A stretch of DNA of 22,270 nt from DASZJY01 sp036260255 (lineage in GTDB: Bacteria; Actinomycetota; Acidimicrobiia; Acidimicrobiales; AC-14), in the NCBI GenBank assembly GCA_036260255.1, contig DATAAF010000133.1, positions 1 through 22,270 of the forward strand, read 5' to 3'. The position numbers were made by a program, and so were the translations under genes. Below, one piece after another: positions 14,297 to 20,420 of this stretch. The stretch's first letter is position 1; every line of letters begins with the position of its first letter. A model generated the notes under the pieces. That model saw only the letters and a program-made list of their open reading frames with translations. It was not told the origin of the DNA and did not search any database.

Positions 14297-14629
14297 ATGG
14301 ATCAGCCAACCGCGGAGGAAGCGCGTCGGAAGCTCGAGCCACTGGTCGGCGAGTGGACCATCGAGGCCACGTGGCCCGACGGAGTGCCGTGGCCGGGCGG
14401 CGGAGGAGCCACCTTCGAGTGGCACCCGTCGCGGGCACACCTCATCCAACGGACGACGGCCGAGCTACCCGAGGCACCAGACACCGTCTCCATCATCGGC
14501 TGCGATGCGGCCAACGGGACGTTCTGCCAGCTGTACTCCGACGAGCGCGGCGTCTGCCGTACCTACGAGATGAGCATCAGCCCTGTCAGCCAGACGGTGG
14601 GCACTCGGCCTGATCGGGCGGAACATTGA
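14297..14629 (+). pseudogene. Truncated lipocalin-like/DUF1579-like protein
   Basis: This frame encodes 110 residues from a well-formed start (GGAGGTGAGGAG, 5 bases, ATG). LEPLVGEWTIEATWPDG, TFEWHPSRAHLIQRTT, VSIIGCDAANGTFCQLYSDE and RTYEMSI match the first two thirds of a family of roughly 145-residue small beta-barrel proteins common in actinobacteria. After MSIS at about 14582, where the family continues with a KLWR-type strand and a GRWE motif, the sequence switches to SPVSQTVGTRPDRAEH and stops. The last strands of the barrel are missing, so the product is probably non-functional. The break lies where the opposite-strand secreted-protein gene begins to overlap (44 bases), suggesting a deletion or rearrangement junction. 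The family match is from memory. Confidence 0.55.
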
Positions 14630-14894
14630 TCGCGCCGGCATCGGCGCACTCTTCGCGGTCGGTGCCGGCCTGAACGTCGACGGCGCCGGCATCGGCGGTG
14701 GCACCGCCCCCGGAGGGACCGGCGTTCGCCTCGGCGTCGACGGCGCCGACGTCCACGGTGGCCGCGGCTGTGTCGCCGTCGATGGCAAGACAGACGTCGT
14801 CGTTGCGGACGCACTCGTCAACGGCCGTAGCCGGCGCTACCGAAACGGTGGACATTGCGACGATCGCCAGGAGTGACAGCACGAGCCGTTTCAT
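14586..14894 (-). CDS. Small secreted Ala/Asp-rich protein
   Basis: A 102-residue exported protein. Its signal peptide (MKRLVLSLLAIVAMSTVSVA, cleavage near PATA) is followed by VDECVRNDDVCLAIDGD and then a low-complexity acidic part. That part has three related segments: VGAVDAEAN, AGAVDVQAG and AGAINVPPD. Four cysteines remain in the mature part and could form two disulfides. The encoding DNA contains the 14-base unit cgccggcatcggcg twice, 51 bases apart. The ATG follows a G-rich GGGGGT stretch that may act as Shine-Dalgarno. I do not recognise the family; the function is unknown. Its 3' end overlaps the truncated gene. Confidence 0.7.
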   Translation of the reverse strand: MKRLVLSLLAIVAMSTVSVAPATAVDECVRNDDVCLAIDGDTAAATVDVGAVDAEANAGPSGGGATADAGAVDVQAGTDREECADAGAINVPPDQAECPPSG

Positions 14895-14946
14895 CTACCC
14901 CCACCCCCCGAGCCACCGCCGCCGAGGCTCCCTACCCGTCTGCGCG

Positions 14947-15507
14947 TCACACGGGTGCCTTGCTGCGCAGGATGGACATGAACTCCCGCATCCATGTCGG
15001 GTGGTCGGGCCAGGCCCGGGCCGAGACCATCACCCCGTCGACGACACCTCCGCCGTCGACGAACTCGGCCCCGGCGGCGGTCACGTCGGGAGCCAGCGCC
15101 GGGTACGCCGCAGTGCGGCGACCGTTCAGCACCCCGCTGGCAGCCAGCCCGAGGGCGGCGTGGCATATCTGGGCGACGGGCTTCTCCTCGCCGAAGAAGT
15201 GACGGACGAGGCGCTGGAAGTCAGGGTCGTTGCGGATGTACTCGGGAGCCCGCCCGCCCGGTACCACGAGGGCGACGTACTCGGCCGGATCGACGTCGGC
15301 GAACGCCAGATCGGCGGGCCAGGCGTAACCGGGCTTCTCCGTGTACGTGTCGAAGCCCTCGACGAAATCGTGGACGACGAACTGCAGCTTCTTCTTGCTG
15401 GGTGCGGCGATGTCGACCTCGTAGCCCTCCTCCAGCAGACGCTGGTAGGGGTACAGGACCTCGAGTGCCTCAGCCCCATCGCCGGTCAGCATCAGTACCT
15501 TCGCCAT
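14947..15507 (-). CDS. DJ-1/PfpI family protein
   Basis: A 186-residue cytoplasmic protein of the DJ-1/ThiJ/PfpI superfamily. MAKVLMLTGDGAEALEVLYP is the first Rossmann strand and PGGRAPEYIRND carries the conserved Glu. The nucleophile elbow QICHAALGL has Cys115 followed by His. Other markers are GRRTAAYPALAPDV and WPDHPTWMREF. Members act as glyoxalases, peptidases or chaperones, and the activity here cannot be assigned. The elbow reads CHAALG rather than the commoner CHGP. The ATG at 15507 was chosen for its GGGAGG Shine-Dalgarno 6 bases upstream; an upstream ATG would add eight residues with no better signal. A TATCCT -10 box lies upstream, so it probably has its own promoter. Confidence 0.88.
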   Translation of the reverse strand: MAKVLMLTGDGAEALEVLYPYQRLLEEGYEVDIAAPSKKKLQFVVHDFVEGFDTYTEKPGYAWPADLAFADVDPAEYVALVVPGGRAPEYIRNDPDFQRLVRHFFGEEKPVAQICHAALGLAASGVLNGRRTAAYPALAPDVTAAGAEFVDGGGVVDGVMVSARAWPDHPTWMREFMSILRSKAPV

Positions 15508-15544
15508 GCTCAACCTCCCATGGGGGACCATGCTGCTGGGTCTC

Positions 15545-15550
15545 AGGATA
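15545..15550 (-). promoter_or_regulatory. -10 box TATCCT of the DJ-1/PfpI gene
   Basis: The minus strand reads TATCCT 37 bases before the ATG, predicting a leader of about 30 bases that contains the Shine-Dalgarno. No clear -35 box is seen. Confidence 0.4.
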
Positions 15551-15608
15551 CTCGCTGGGGCCCGACTCGTCGGGGGTGCAGAGGGGTGCGGGCGCCTCGG
15601 GCAGCGAG

Positions 15609-16121
15609 TCAGCCACGTTGCGGTAGCTCACCTCGGTCCTGGTACGGGACCTGGTCGCCGAACACGAGGGCTATTCGCCTCTGCTTCAGCGCGACCTCCT
15701 CTTGGTACAGCTCCTCGATGTCGGCGACGACCTCCTCGGAAACGTCGATCCTCTTGGCGAGGCGGCGAATGGCCTTCCTCTCGTCGTCGCCGTACTGGTG
15801 ATCGGCCGAGGCAGCGCGGATCGCGTCGAAGATGGCAACGCGTCCCCACGTCTCGGCGCTCGGCATGTTCCGCCCAAGGATCTCGTCGATGTCCTCGTCG
15901 GGTTCGTAGGCCTCCAGCGCTTCGACCGTCTCTTGGTGCGCGCCGCAGGCCGCTCCATACCCGATGACCCAGCTCTTCTCTCCGTCTGTCAGATCGCCCT
16001 TGGCGCGGGCGCAGGCCATGATCGCCTTGAGGTAGTCGAGCCGCTCGTCCTCGGGAACACCCGCCGGGAATCCCCACATCTCTCGGAGCAGCCAGAGCCC
16101 ACCAATCTCGTGCGCGTCCAT
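15609..16121 (-). CDS. TerB-like helical protein
   Basis: A 170-residue, all-helical, acidic soluble protein. YLKAIMACARAKGDLTDGEK and DDERKAIRRLAKRIDVSEEV resemble the two acidic helix pairs of TerB-like domains (tellurite-resistance TerB superfamily), which bind divalent metal at acidic helix ends. The family call is moderate and no function follows from it. The ATG at 16121 has GGGGAGG five bases upstream. The alternative GTG at 16145 lies only three bases past a TAACCT -10 box (16149-16154), and the mRNA would start inside it, which favours 16121. It is on the same strand as the DJ-1 gene, 101 bases away. Confidence 0.65.
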   Translation of the reverse strand: MDAHEIGGLWLLREMWGFPAGVPEDERLDYLKAIMACARAKGDLTDGEKSWVIGYGAACGAHQETVEALEAYEPDEDIDEILGRNMPSAETWGRVAIFDAIRAASADHQYGDDERKAIRRLAKRIDVSEEVVADIEELYQEEVALKQRRIALVFGDQVPYQDRGELPQRG

Positions 16122-16148
16122 TCCGCCCTCCCCGCTGTCGGCCACCCG

Positions 16149-16154
16149 AGGTTA
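16149..16154 (-). promoter_or_regulatory. -10 box TAACCT of the TerB-like gene
   Basis: TAACCT on the minus strand predicts a start near 16142 and a leader of about 20 bases with a Shine-Dalgarno before the ATG at 16121. Confidence 0.4.
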
Positions 16155-16245
16155 CCGCCGGGCGCCGTGGTCTCTCCGGCGGACTGCGCCGAACGCAATA
16201 GATCCCTCCGCGCACCACCCTTGTCCGCCGCAGGCGTCGCGCCCA

Positions 16246-16251
16246 TACTCT
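16246..16251 (+). promoter_or_regulatory. -10 box TACTCT of the LVIVD gene
   Basis: TACTCT has a possible -35 TTGTCC at 16221-16226 (19-base spacer, long). It predicts a leader of about 40 bases containing GAGGAG. Confidence 0.4.
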
Positions 16252-16299
16252 CGGCGTGACCGGCGCTCCCAGGGCGAGGGCGACCGGCGAGGAGCGCGG

Positions 16300-17865
16300 A
16301 TGATGAACGTCGATCGATCGGCCGGAGCTGTGCGCGTCGTCGTGCGACTGCTGACCGTAGGAGCCTTGCTGGTCGGGGCACTCGCCTCGGCCGGCCCCGC
16401 AGGTGGGGATCCCGGTGAGGACCACGGGGGCGCGACGCACAGCGGCCCTCCGCAACTGCCGCTCTTCACCGGGCCGGCGTTCAGCAACATGACGTTGGTG
16501 GGCAACTCCGACAAGGACGGCACCGTCAACTCCGACCTCGCGTTCTGGGGCAAACTCGCCTTCGCCGGGAACTACGACGGCTTCCGCATCTTCGACATCT
16601 CCACGCCCTCGAACCCCAGGCTGCTCGTCGACTACTTCTGCCGAGGTCCGCAGAACGACGTGTCCGTCTACCGCGTGCGCAACCGCCTCCTGCTGTTCCA
16701 GTCCATCGACCGTCCGCAGACGAAGGAGAGCTGCGACGGGACGCAGGCGGGCTCGAGCCAGGACACGCCCATCTCGACGACGTTCCCCGGCCAGGCCGTG
16801 TTCGGGTTCGAAGGCATCCGCATCTTCGACGTCACCAATCCCGGGGCGCCCGTGTTCCTCGACGGGGTGCCCACCGCGTGCGGCTCGCACACCCACACCC
16901 TCGTCCCCGACCTGCGCCGCCAGCGCCTGCACCTGTACGTGTCGTCGTATCCGTTGGGCAGCAGCATCACCCCGGCCGACACGCCGGCCGACGCCGGACC
17001 GCGCTGCGAGTCACCTCACAAGAAGATCTCGATCGTGCACGTGCCGTTCGGCAACCCGCTCGGCTGGACGGTCACCGAGAAGCCTCTGAGCGACGACACC
17101 GCTCCCTATCCGGGAGCCGGGCCGGCCCTGAACCCTCCCTTCCAGGCGTGCCACGACATCCAGGCCTTCACGAAGGACGACATCGCGGTGGCCTCCTGCG
17201 CCGGGGACGCCCAGATCTGGGACATCTCCGACCCGGGCAACCCGACCTCGGCCAACGGCGAGCCTCACACCCACATCTACAGCCCATCGGCCGCCGACGC
17301 CTTCGAGTTCGTCCACTCCGGGATCGTCACGTGGGACGGCAAGTACTTCGCGGTGATGGACGAGACCGGCGGGGGTGTCACGGCCGAATGCGACGGCCCG
17401 CCGCCCGAGGACGGGGGCGCCACCGAGCACGGGTTCTACTACTTCTACCCGATGGTGCGGCCAGGCGCGCCCGCTCCGCCCTTGCTCTCGCGGTTCATGA
17501 TCCCCCGGCCCCAGGCCAGCCAGATCTGCGTCTCCCACAACGCCAACGTGCTCCCCGTCCGGGGCCGCTACCTGATGAGCGCGGCGTACTACCAGGGCGG
17601 CAACACGCTGGTGGACTTCACCGACGTGGCCAACCCGACCGAGGTGGCGTACAGCGACCCCGAGGACGCCGTCGGCCTGGCGGACTCCTGGTCGACCTAC
17701 TGGTACAACGACTACGTCTACGCCAACGGCGGCCTGAACCGGCGCGGCCCGACCGGCAATCGGGGGTTGGACGTCTTCACCGTCCAGTTCGGGGAACGGC
17801 GGCTGAACACCCGCAACTGGCACTACATGAACCCCCAGACCCAGGAGACGTTCCAGAGTCCATAG
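16300..17865 (+). CDS. Secreted LVIVD-repeat beta-propeller protein
   Basis: A 521-residue exported protein. A basic N-terminus and hydrophobic stretch (VVVRLLTVGALLVGALASAG) form a signal peptide. The mature part has LVIVD-type propeller repeats, each with a (G)-(I/F)-x-I-(F/W)-D-(I/V)-(S/T) core: GFRIFDISTPSNPRL, GIRIFDVTNPGAPVF, AQIWDISDPGNPTSA and LVDFTDVANPTEV. It is rich in paired His and Cys (SHTHTL, CHDIQAF, HTHIYS), so metal binding or disulfides are possible. Related proteins occur widely in actinobacteria without a known function. Two ATGs are adjacent; the first, at 16300, lies 5 bases after GAGGAG. Immediately downstream is a transposase relic. Confidence 0.8.
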   Translation: MMNVDRSAGAVRVVVRLLTVGALLVGALASAGPAGGDPGEDHGGATHSGPPQLPLFTGPAFSNMTLVGNSDKDGTVNSDLAFWGKLAFAGNYDGFRIFDISTPSNPRLLVDYFCRGPQNDVSVYRVRNRLLLFQSIDRPQTKESCDGTQAGSSQDTPISTTFPGQAVFGFEGIRIFDVTNPGAPVFLDGVPTACGSHTHTLVPDLRRQRLHLYVSSYPLGSSITPADTPADAGPRCESPHKKISIVHVPFGNPLGWTVTEKPLSDDTAPYPGAGPALNPPFQACHDIQAFTKDDIAVASCAGDAQIWDISDPGNPTSANGEPHTHIYSPSAADAFEFVHSGIVTWDGKYFAVMDETGGGVTAECDGPPPEDGGATEHGFYYFYPMVRPGAPAPPLLSRFMIPRPQASQICVSHNANVLPVRGRYLMSAAYYQGGNTLVDFTDVANPTEVAYSDPEDAVGLADSWSTYWYNDYVYANGGLNRRGPTGNRGLDVFTVQFGERRLNTRNWHYMNPQTQETFQSP

Positions 17866-17891
17866 CTCTGGCCACGAGACGGCGGTGCAGC

Positions 17892-17990
17892 ATCGAGGGG
17901 ACGCGCCACGTCAGTCGGGAGCACCTGGCTCGGTACCTGACCGAGTTCCACTACCCGCCGCCGTCCGAGGACGGTTCTTCCCGGCTCGGC
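17892..17990 (+). pseudogene. Relic of an IS1595/ISXO2-type transposase C-terminus
   Basis: One frame reads IEGTRHVSREHLARYLTEF, then HY. This resembles the C-terminal G-T-x-H-x-V-S-x-x-H-L-x-R-Y-x-x-E-F motif of IS1595/ISXO2-like DDE transposases, which is normally followed by RxN. Here the reading changes to PPPSEDGSSRLGW. The catalytic domain is absent, because the preceding sequence belongs to the LVIVD gene. The match is short and from memory, so this is tentative. See also the direct repeats around the next gene. Confidence 0.4.
17929..17945. terminator. Hairpin downstream of the LVIVD gene
   Basis: CTCGGT and ACCGAG pair (6 bp, 5-base loop) between two convergent genes. There is no T-run, and it lies within the transposase-like stretch, so it may be incidental. 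Confidence 0.2.
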
Positions 17991-18001
17991 TGGAGACTCG
18001 G
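17991..18001. repeat. 11-bp direct repeat, left copy
   Basis: The sequence tggagactcgg is repeated exactly at 18360-18370. The two copies bracket the GlsB-type gene. Left of this copy is the transposase-like relic. Confidence 0.6.
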
Positions 18002-18003
18002 TC

Positions 18004-18267
18004 CTATTCGCGTGGTCGTTTGGCCAGGACGCCCACCCGGTCCCCGACGATGATCAACAGGACGGCGGCCCCGATCGCCACGACGGAGCCGATGAAGTTC
18101 AGCTCGAGGATGTCACCGGTCCCGAGGGCGTTGGCGACCACGCCGCCCACCACCGAGCCGATCAGCCCGAGCAACACCGTCATCCCGAGGCTGAGGTGCT
18201 GCCGACCGGGCACGATCAGTCGGGCGAGGACACCCACGACCAGTCCGAAGACGATGAAGCCGATCAT
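18004..18267 (-). CDS. GlsB/YeaQ/YmgE-type membrane protein
   Basis: An 87-residue inner-membrane protein of the transglycosylase-associated (YeaQ/YmgE/GlsB) family, small stress-linked proteins of unclear activity. Three hydrophobic segments lie at about 1-18, 27-50 and 56-77. Family marks are the glycine-zipper-like GLIGSVVGGVVANALG and the R-x-x-x-PG turn (ARLIVPGRQHLSLG). The ATG has a strong GGAGGGAG Shine-Dalgarno six bases upstream. The gene sits alone on the minus strand, between two copies of an 11-bp direct repeat and beside transposase-like debris. Confidence 0.9.
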   Translation of the reverse strand: MIGFIVFGLVVGVLARLIVPGRQHLSLGMTVLLGLIGSVVGGVVANALGTGDILELNFIGSVVAIGAAVLLIIVGDRVGVLAKRPRE

Positions 18268-18359
18268 GCTCTGCTCCCTCCATCCGCAGGCCCATCATGC
18301 CAGCGTCACGGCGGCGCGTCCGGACGGGAGGACGGTGCCGCCTCGTCCCCACGGCGGAT

Positions 18360-18370
18360 TGGAGACTCGG
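18360..18370. repeat. 11-bp direct repeat, right copy
   Basis: An exact copy of 17991-18001. If the segment between the copies is removed, the transposase-like frame continues as WRLGGTREVIVP and stops at TAG 18396-18398, just before a possible element end at 18399-18415. Confidence 0.6.
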
Positions 18371-18409
18371 CGGCACCAGAGAAGTAATCGTCCCGTAGGC
18401 AGGGGGTGT

Positions 18410-18613
18410 TTAGCCCGGGATGGCCTGGCTGCCTGGTGCGAGGACCCCGTGCTCGGGGCAGCGGGCGGTCCAGCGCGTCGGGGTGACCTGCACGGCCAGA
18501 CGGCGGCCGCACCACGGGCAGTAGCGCGGCGGATCGAGCTCGCCCCGGCAGCCGCCACACTCCGCGGACGGCCGGCCGCAACCGGCGCACCAGCGCGCCG
18601 GGCCGGTGCTCAC
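18410..18613 (-). CDS. bsaP: BsaP-like biotin synthase auxiliary protein
   Basis: A 67-residue cysteine-rich protein translated from GTG at 18613, which overlaps the bioB stop as GTGA, so coupling is expected. The core PPRYCPWCGRRLAVQV, then ARCPEHG, matches the pattern I recall for BsaP (Rv1590 in M. tuberculosis), encoded after bioB and needed for biotin synthase activity there. Core cysteines are Cys32, Cys35 and Cys52. An additional N-terminal knuckle, WCAGCGRPSAECGGC (Cys9, 12, 19, 22), is present that I do not associate with the mycobacterial protein. These cysteines could bind Zn or an Fe-S cluster. The last codon and TAA stop coincide with a possible mobile-element end, so the C-terminus may be altered. 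Confidence 0.72.
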   Translation of the reverse strand: MSTGPARWCAGCGRPSAECGGCRGELDPPRYCPWCGRRLAVQVTPTRWTARCPEHGVLAPGSQAIPG

Positions 18614-19611
18614 AGGACCTTCGACAGCACCCCCACGGGCATGCGCAGGTCGTCCAGCATGCGCAGGTCGTCCTCCGCCGAGCGCCCCAGGGTGGTCAGG
18701 TAGTTGCCCACGATGAGGGCGTTGATGCCCGCGGTCATCCCGAGCGCCTGCAGCTCCCGGAGGGTGACCTCCCGGCCGCCGGCGTAGCGCAGGATCACCT
18801 CGGGCAGGGCGAGGCGGAACAGGGCGATCCAGCGGATGGCGTCGAGCGGCTCGACCAGAGGACGATCGCTGAGCGGCGTGCCCGGGCGCGGATTGAGAAA
18901 GTTGACCGGCACCTCAGCGGGGTCTGCCCGGCGGAGGTCCTCGAGGAGCTCGATGCGCTGCTCGGCGCTCTCGCCCATGCCGACGATGGCGCCGCAGCAG
19001 AGCTCCATGCCCACCTCACGTACCAGCAGGCACGTCTCCATCCGTTCCTCCCACGTGTGGGTCGTCACGATGCGAGGGAAGAACGAGCGGGCGGTCTCGA
19101 GGTTGTGGTTGTAACGATGGACCCCACCGTCGGCCAGCCTGCGGGCCTGCTCGGCGGTCAGGATGCCCAGGCTCACGGCCACGTTGAGGCCCGTGCGAGC
19201 CCGCACCTCGCGCACCGCCTCCAGCACCCGCTCCAACAGGCGCTCGTCGGGCCCGCGCACGGCGGCGACGATGCAGAACTCCGACGCCCCCACGCGGGCC
19301 GTCTCCTCGGCGGCGGCGACCACCTCGTCCAGCGGCAGCGTCGGCGTCGCCTTCACCGGTGTCGGGAAGCGGGCGGACTGGCTGCAGAAGTGGCAGTCCT
19401 CGGGGCAGCCGCCGGTGCGGGCGGACAGGATTCCTTCCACCTCGACCGTCGGACCGCACCGGGCGAGCCGGACCTCGTGGGCCAGCGCCGCCAGCGCCGG
19501 GACCGACTCGTCGGGCAGCCGGGCCAACGCTGCCAGCTCGGCGGCGTTGAGCGGCCGGCGCTCGTCGAGGACAGCCCGCGCCGCCGACGCCAGGAGGGCA
19601 CGAGCCTGCAC
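18610..19611 (-). CDS. bioB: Biotin synthase
   Basis: A 333-residue radical SAM enzyme that inserts sulfur into dethiobiotin in the last step of biotin synthesis. The SAM [4Fe-4S] motif is GGCPEDCHFC (Cys69, 73, 76). Other family blocks are EFCIVAAVRGPDE (Cys113), HRYNHNLETARSFF, TTHTWEERMET, NFLNPRPGTPL, LRYAGGRE and GNYLTTLGR. The site where E. coli has Cys128 and mycobacteria have a nearby Cys reads LNVAVSLGIL, without any Cys (Val146), while ELCCGAIVG has a Cys205-Cys206 pair. This suggests an auxiliary cluster unlike the classical [2Fe-2S]. The GTG start at 19611 follows TAGGGT by 8 bases and lacks a Shine-Dalgarno. No other biotin gene is in the window. Confidence 0.95.
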   Translation of the reverse strand: MQARALLASAARAVLDERRPLNAAELAALARLPDESVPALAALAHEVRLARCGPTVEVEGILSARTGGCPEDCHFCSQSARFPTPVKATPTLPLDEVVAAAEETARVGASEFCIVAAVRGPDERLLERVLEAVREVRARTGLNVAVSLGILTAEQARRLADGGVHRYNHNLETARSFFPRIVTTHTWEERMETCLLVREVGMELCCGAIVGMGESAEQRIELLEDLRRADPAEVPVNFLNPRPGTPLSDRPLVEPLDAIRWIALFRLALPEVILRYAGGREVTLRELQALGMTAGINALIVGNYLTTLGRSAEDDLRMLDDLRMPVGVLSKVL

Positions 19612-19619
19612 GATCGGAG

Positions 19620-19625
19620 ACCCTA
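19620..19625 (-). promoter_or_regulatory. -10 box TAGGGT of bioB
   Basis: The minus strand reads TAGGGT, eight bases, GTG. It lies in the 44-base gap after the DUF5995 gene, so bioB-bsaP probably has its own leaderless promoter. Confidence 0.5.
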
Positions 19626-19655
19626 CGCCGGGGCGCCGGGCCGCACCTGCTCTCG

Positions 19656-20420
19656 TCAGGGTGACAGCTTGACGCCGAAGCCCTTCACCGCCAGCTTGAC
19701 GAGGACCTGGCCCGGGACCTTGAGGTCGGCCACCCGCCGGCGGGACAGCTCCTCGAGCTCGCGCCGGCGGGCCGAGAGCGCCTCGGGGCCTTGCCGGCGC
19801 GCCGCCGACATGAGGCGGGCGTTCGCCCACACCTTGCGGCGGGCCTCCTTGAGGAACCGCTTGGTCCCCGCCTGGTTGAACGGTGTCATCAACCGGTCGA
19901 GCCACGTCCGATCGCCGGGCTGCTCCACCTTGATGAGCTCCTTGTCCTCGGCGTCGACGCGTGAGGCGAGGACCTCGTCGATGTGGGCGTGGTCCTGCCG
20001 CCGTCGCGAGACGAGCGCCTCGTCGTCGAACTCGTCGTCGGTGATGGCGGCCAACAGGGCCTGGGGCAGGTCGTAGTTGATGTCGGCGTTCATCCCCAAC
20101 AGCACGTGGCGCAGGGGCGGAAGGTGCTCGTCACGCGCCGCCGCGGCCTGGAAGGCGACCGCCCACGGGCCGGGCGCCCCTTCACCGGCGGTCCACTGCT
20201 CGAGGGCGTCGAGGTAGAGGTTGGCGAAGGTGACGTCCCATCGCTCGACCCATTCGGCGTCCTGGAAGCCCCCCCGCCGGACCTCCTCGCCGACCGCGAC
20301 CGTCGTGCGCATGTAGGTGGCGAGGAAGAAGCGGTTGGGGTCGGCGCGCTCCTCGAGCGGCGCCAGGAGACGTCCCATGCGGGCGACGACTTCGGCGATG
20401 TCGCCCGGAGGCGCGGTCAC
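19656..20420 (-). CDS. DUF5995 family protein
   Basis: A 254-residue, soluble, mostly helical protein. RFFLATYMRTTVAVGEEVRR, EWVERWDVTFANLYLDALE, HVLLGMNADINYDLPQALL and RRRQDHAHIDEV are typical of DUF5995, an actinobacterial family without known function. The conserved His, Asn and Asp residues around GMNADINYDLP hint at a metal or ligand site, but this is inference. The GTG start at 20420 overlaps the stop of the SpoIID-like gene (GTGA), so the two are co-transcribed and probably coupled. No signal peptide is seen. Confidence 0.82.
   Translation of the reverse strand: MTAPPGDIAEVVARMGRLLAPLEERADPNRFFLATYMRTTVAVGEEVRRGGFQDAEWVERWDVTFANLYLDALEQWTAGEGAPGPWAVAFQAAAARDEHLPPLRHVLLGMNADINYDLPQALLAAITDDEFDDEALVSRRRQDHAHIDEVLASRVDAEDKELIKVEQPGDRTWLDRLMTPFNQAGTKRFLKEARRKVWANARLMSAARRQGPEALSARRRELEELSRRRVADLKVPGQVLVKLAVKGFGVKLSP

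Noticed and set aside
14633..14770. Repeated cgccggcatcggcg-type units as a CRISPR or intergenic repeat array
   Set aside because: The units keep the reading frame and code for related Ala/Asp segments of the secreted protein; spacing is irregular and there are no spacers.
18002..18703. Plus-strand frame of the 17885-18703 region
   Set aside because: It runs antisense through the GlsB, BsaP and bioB genes without any family feature.
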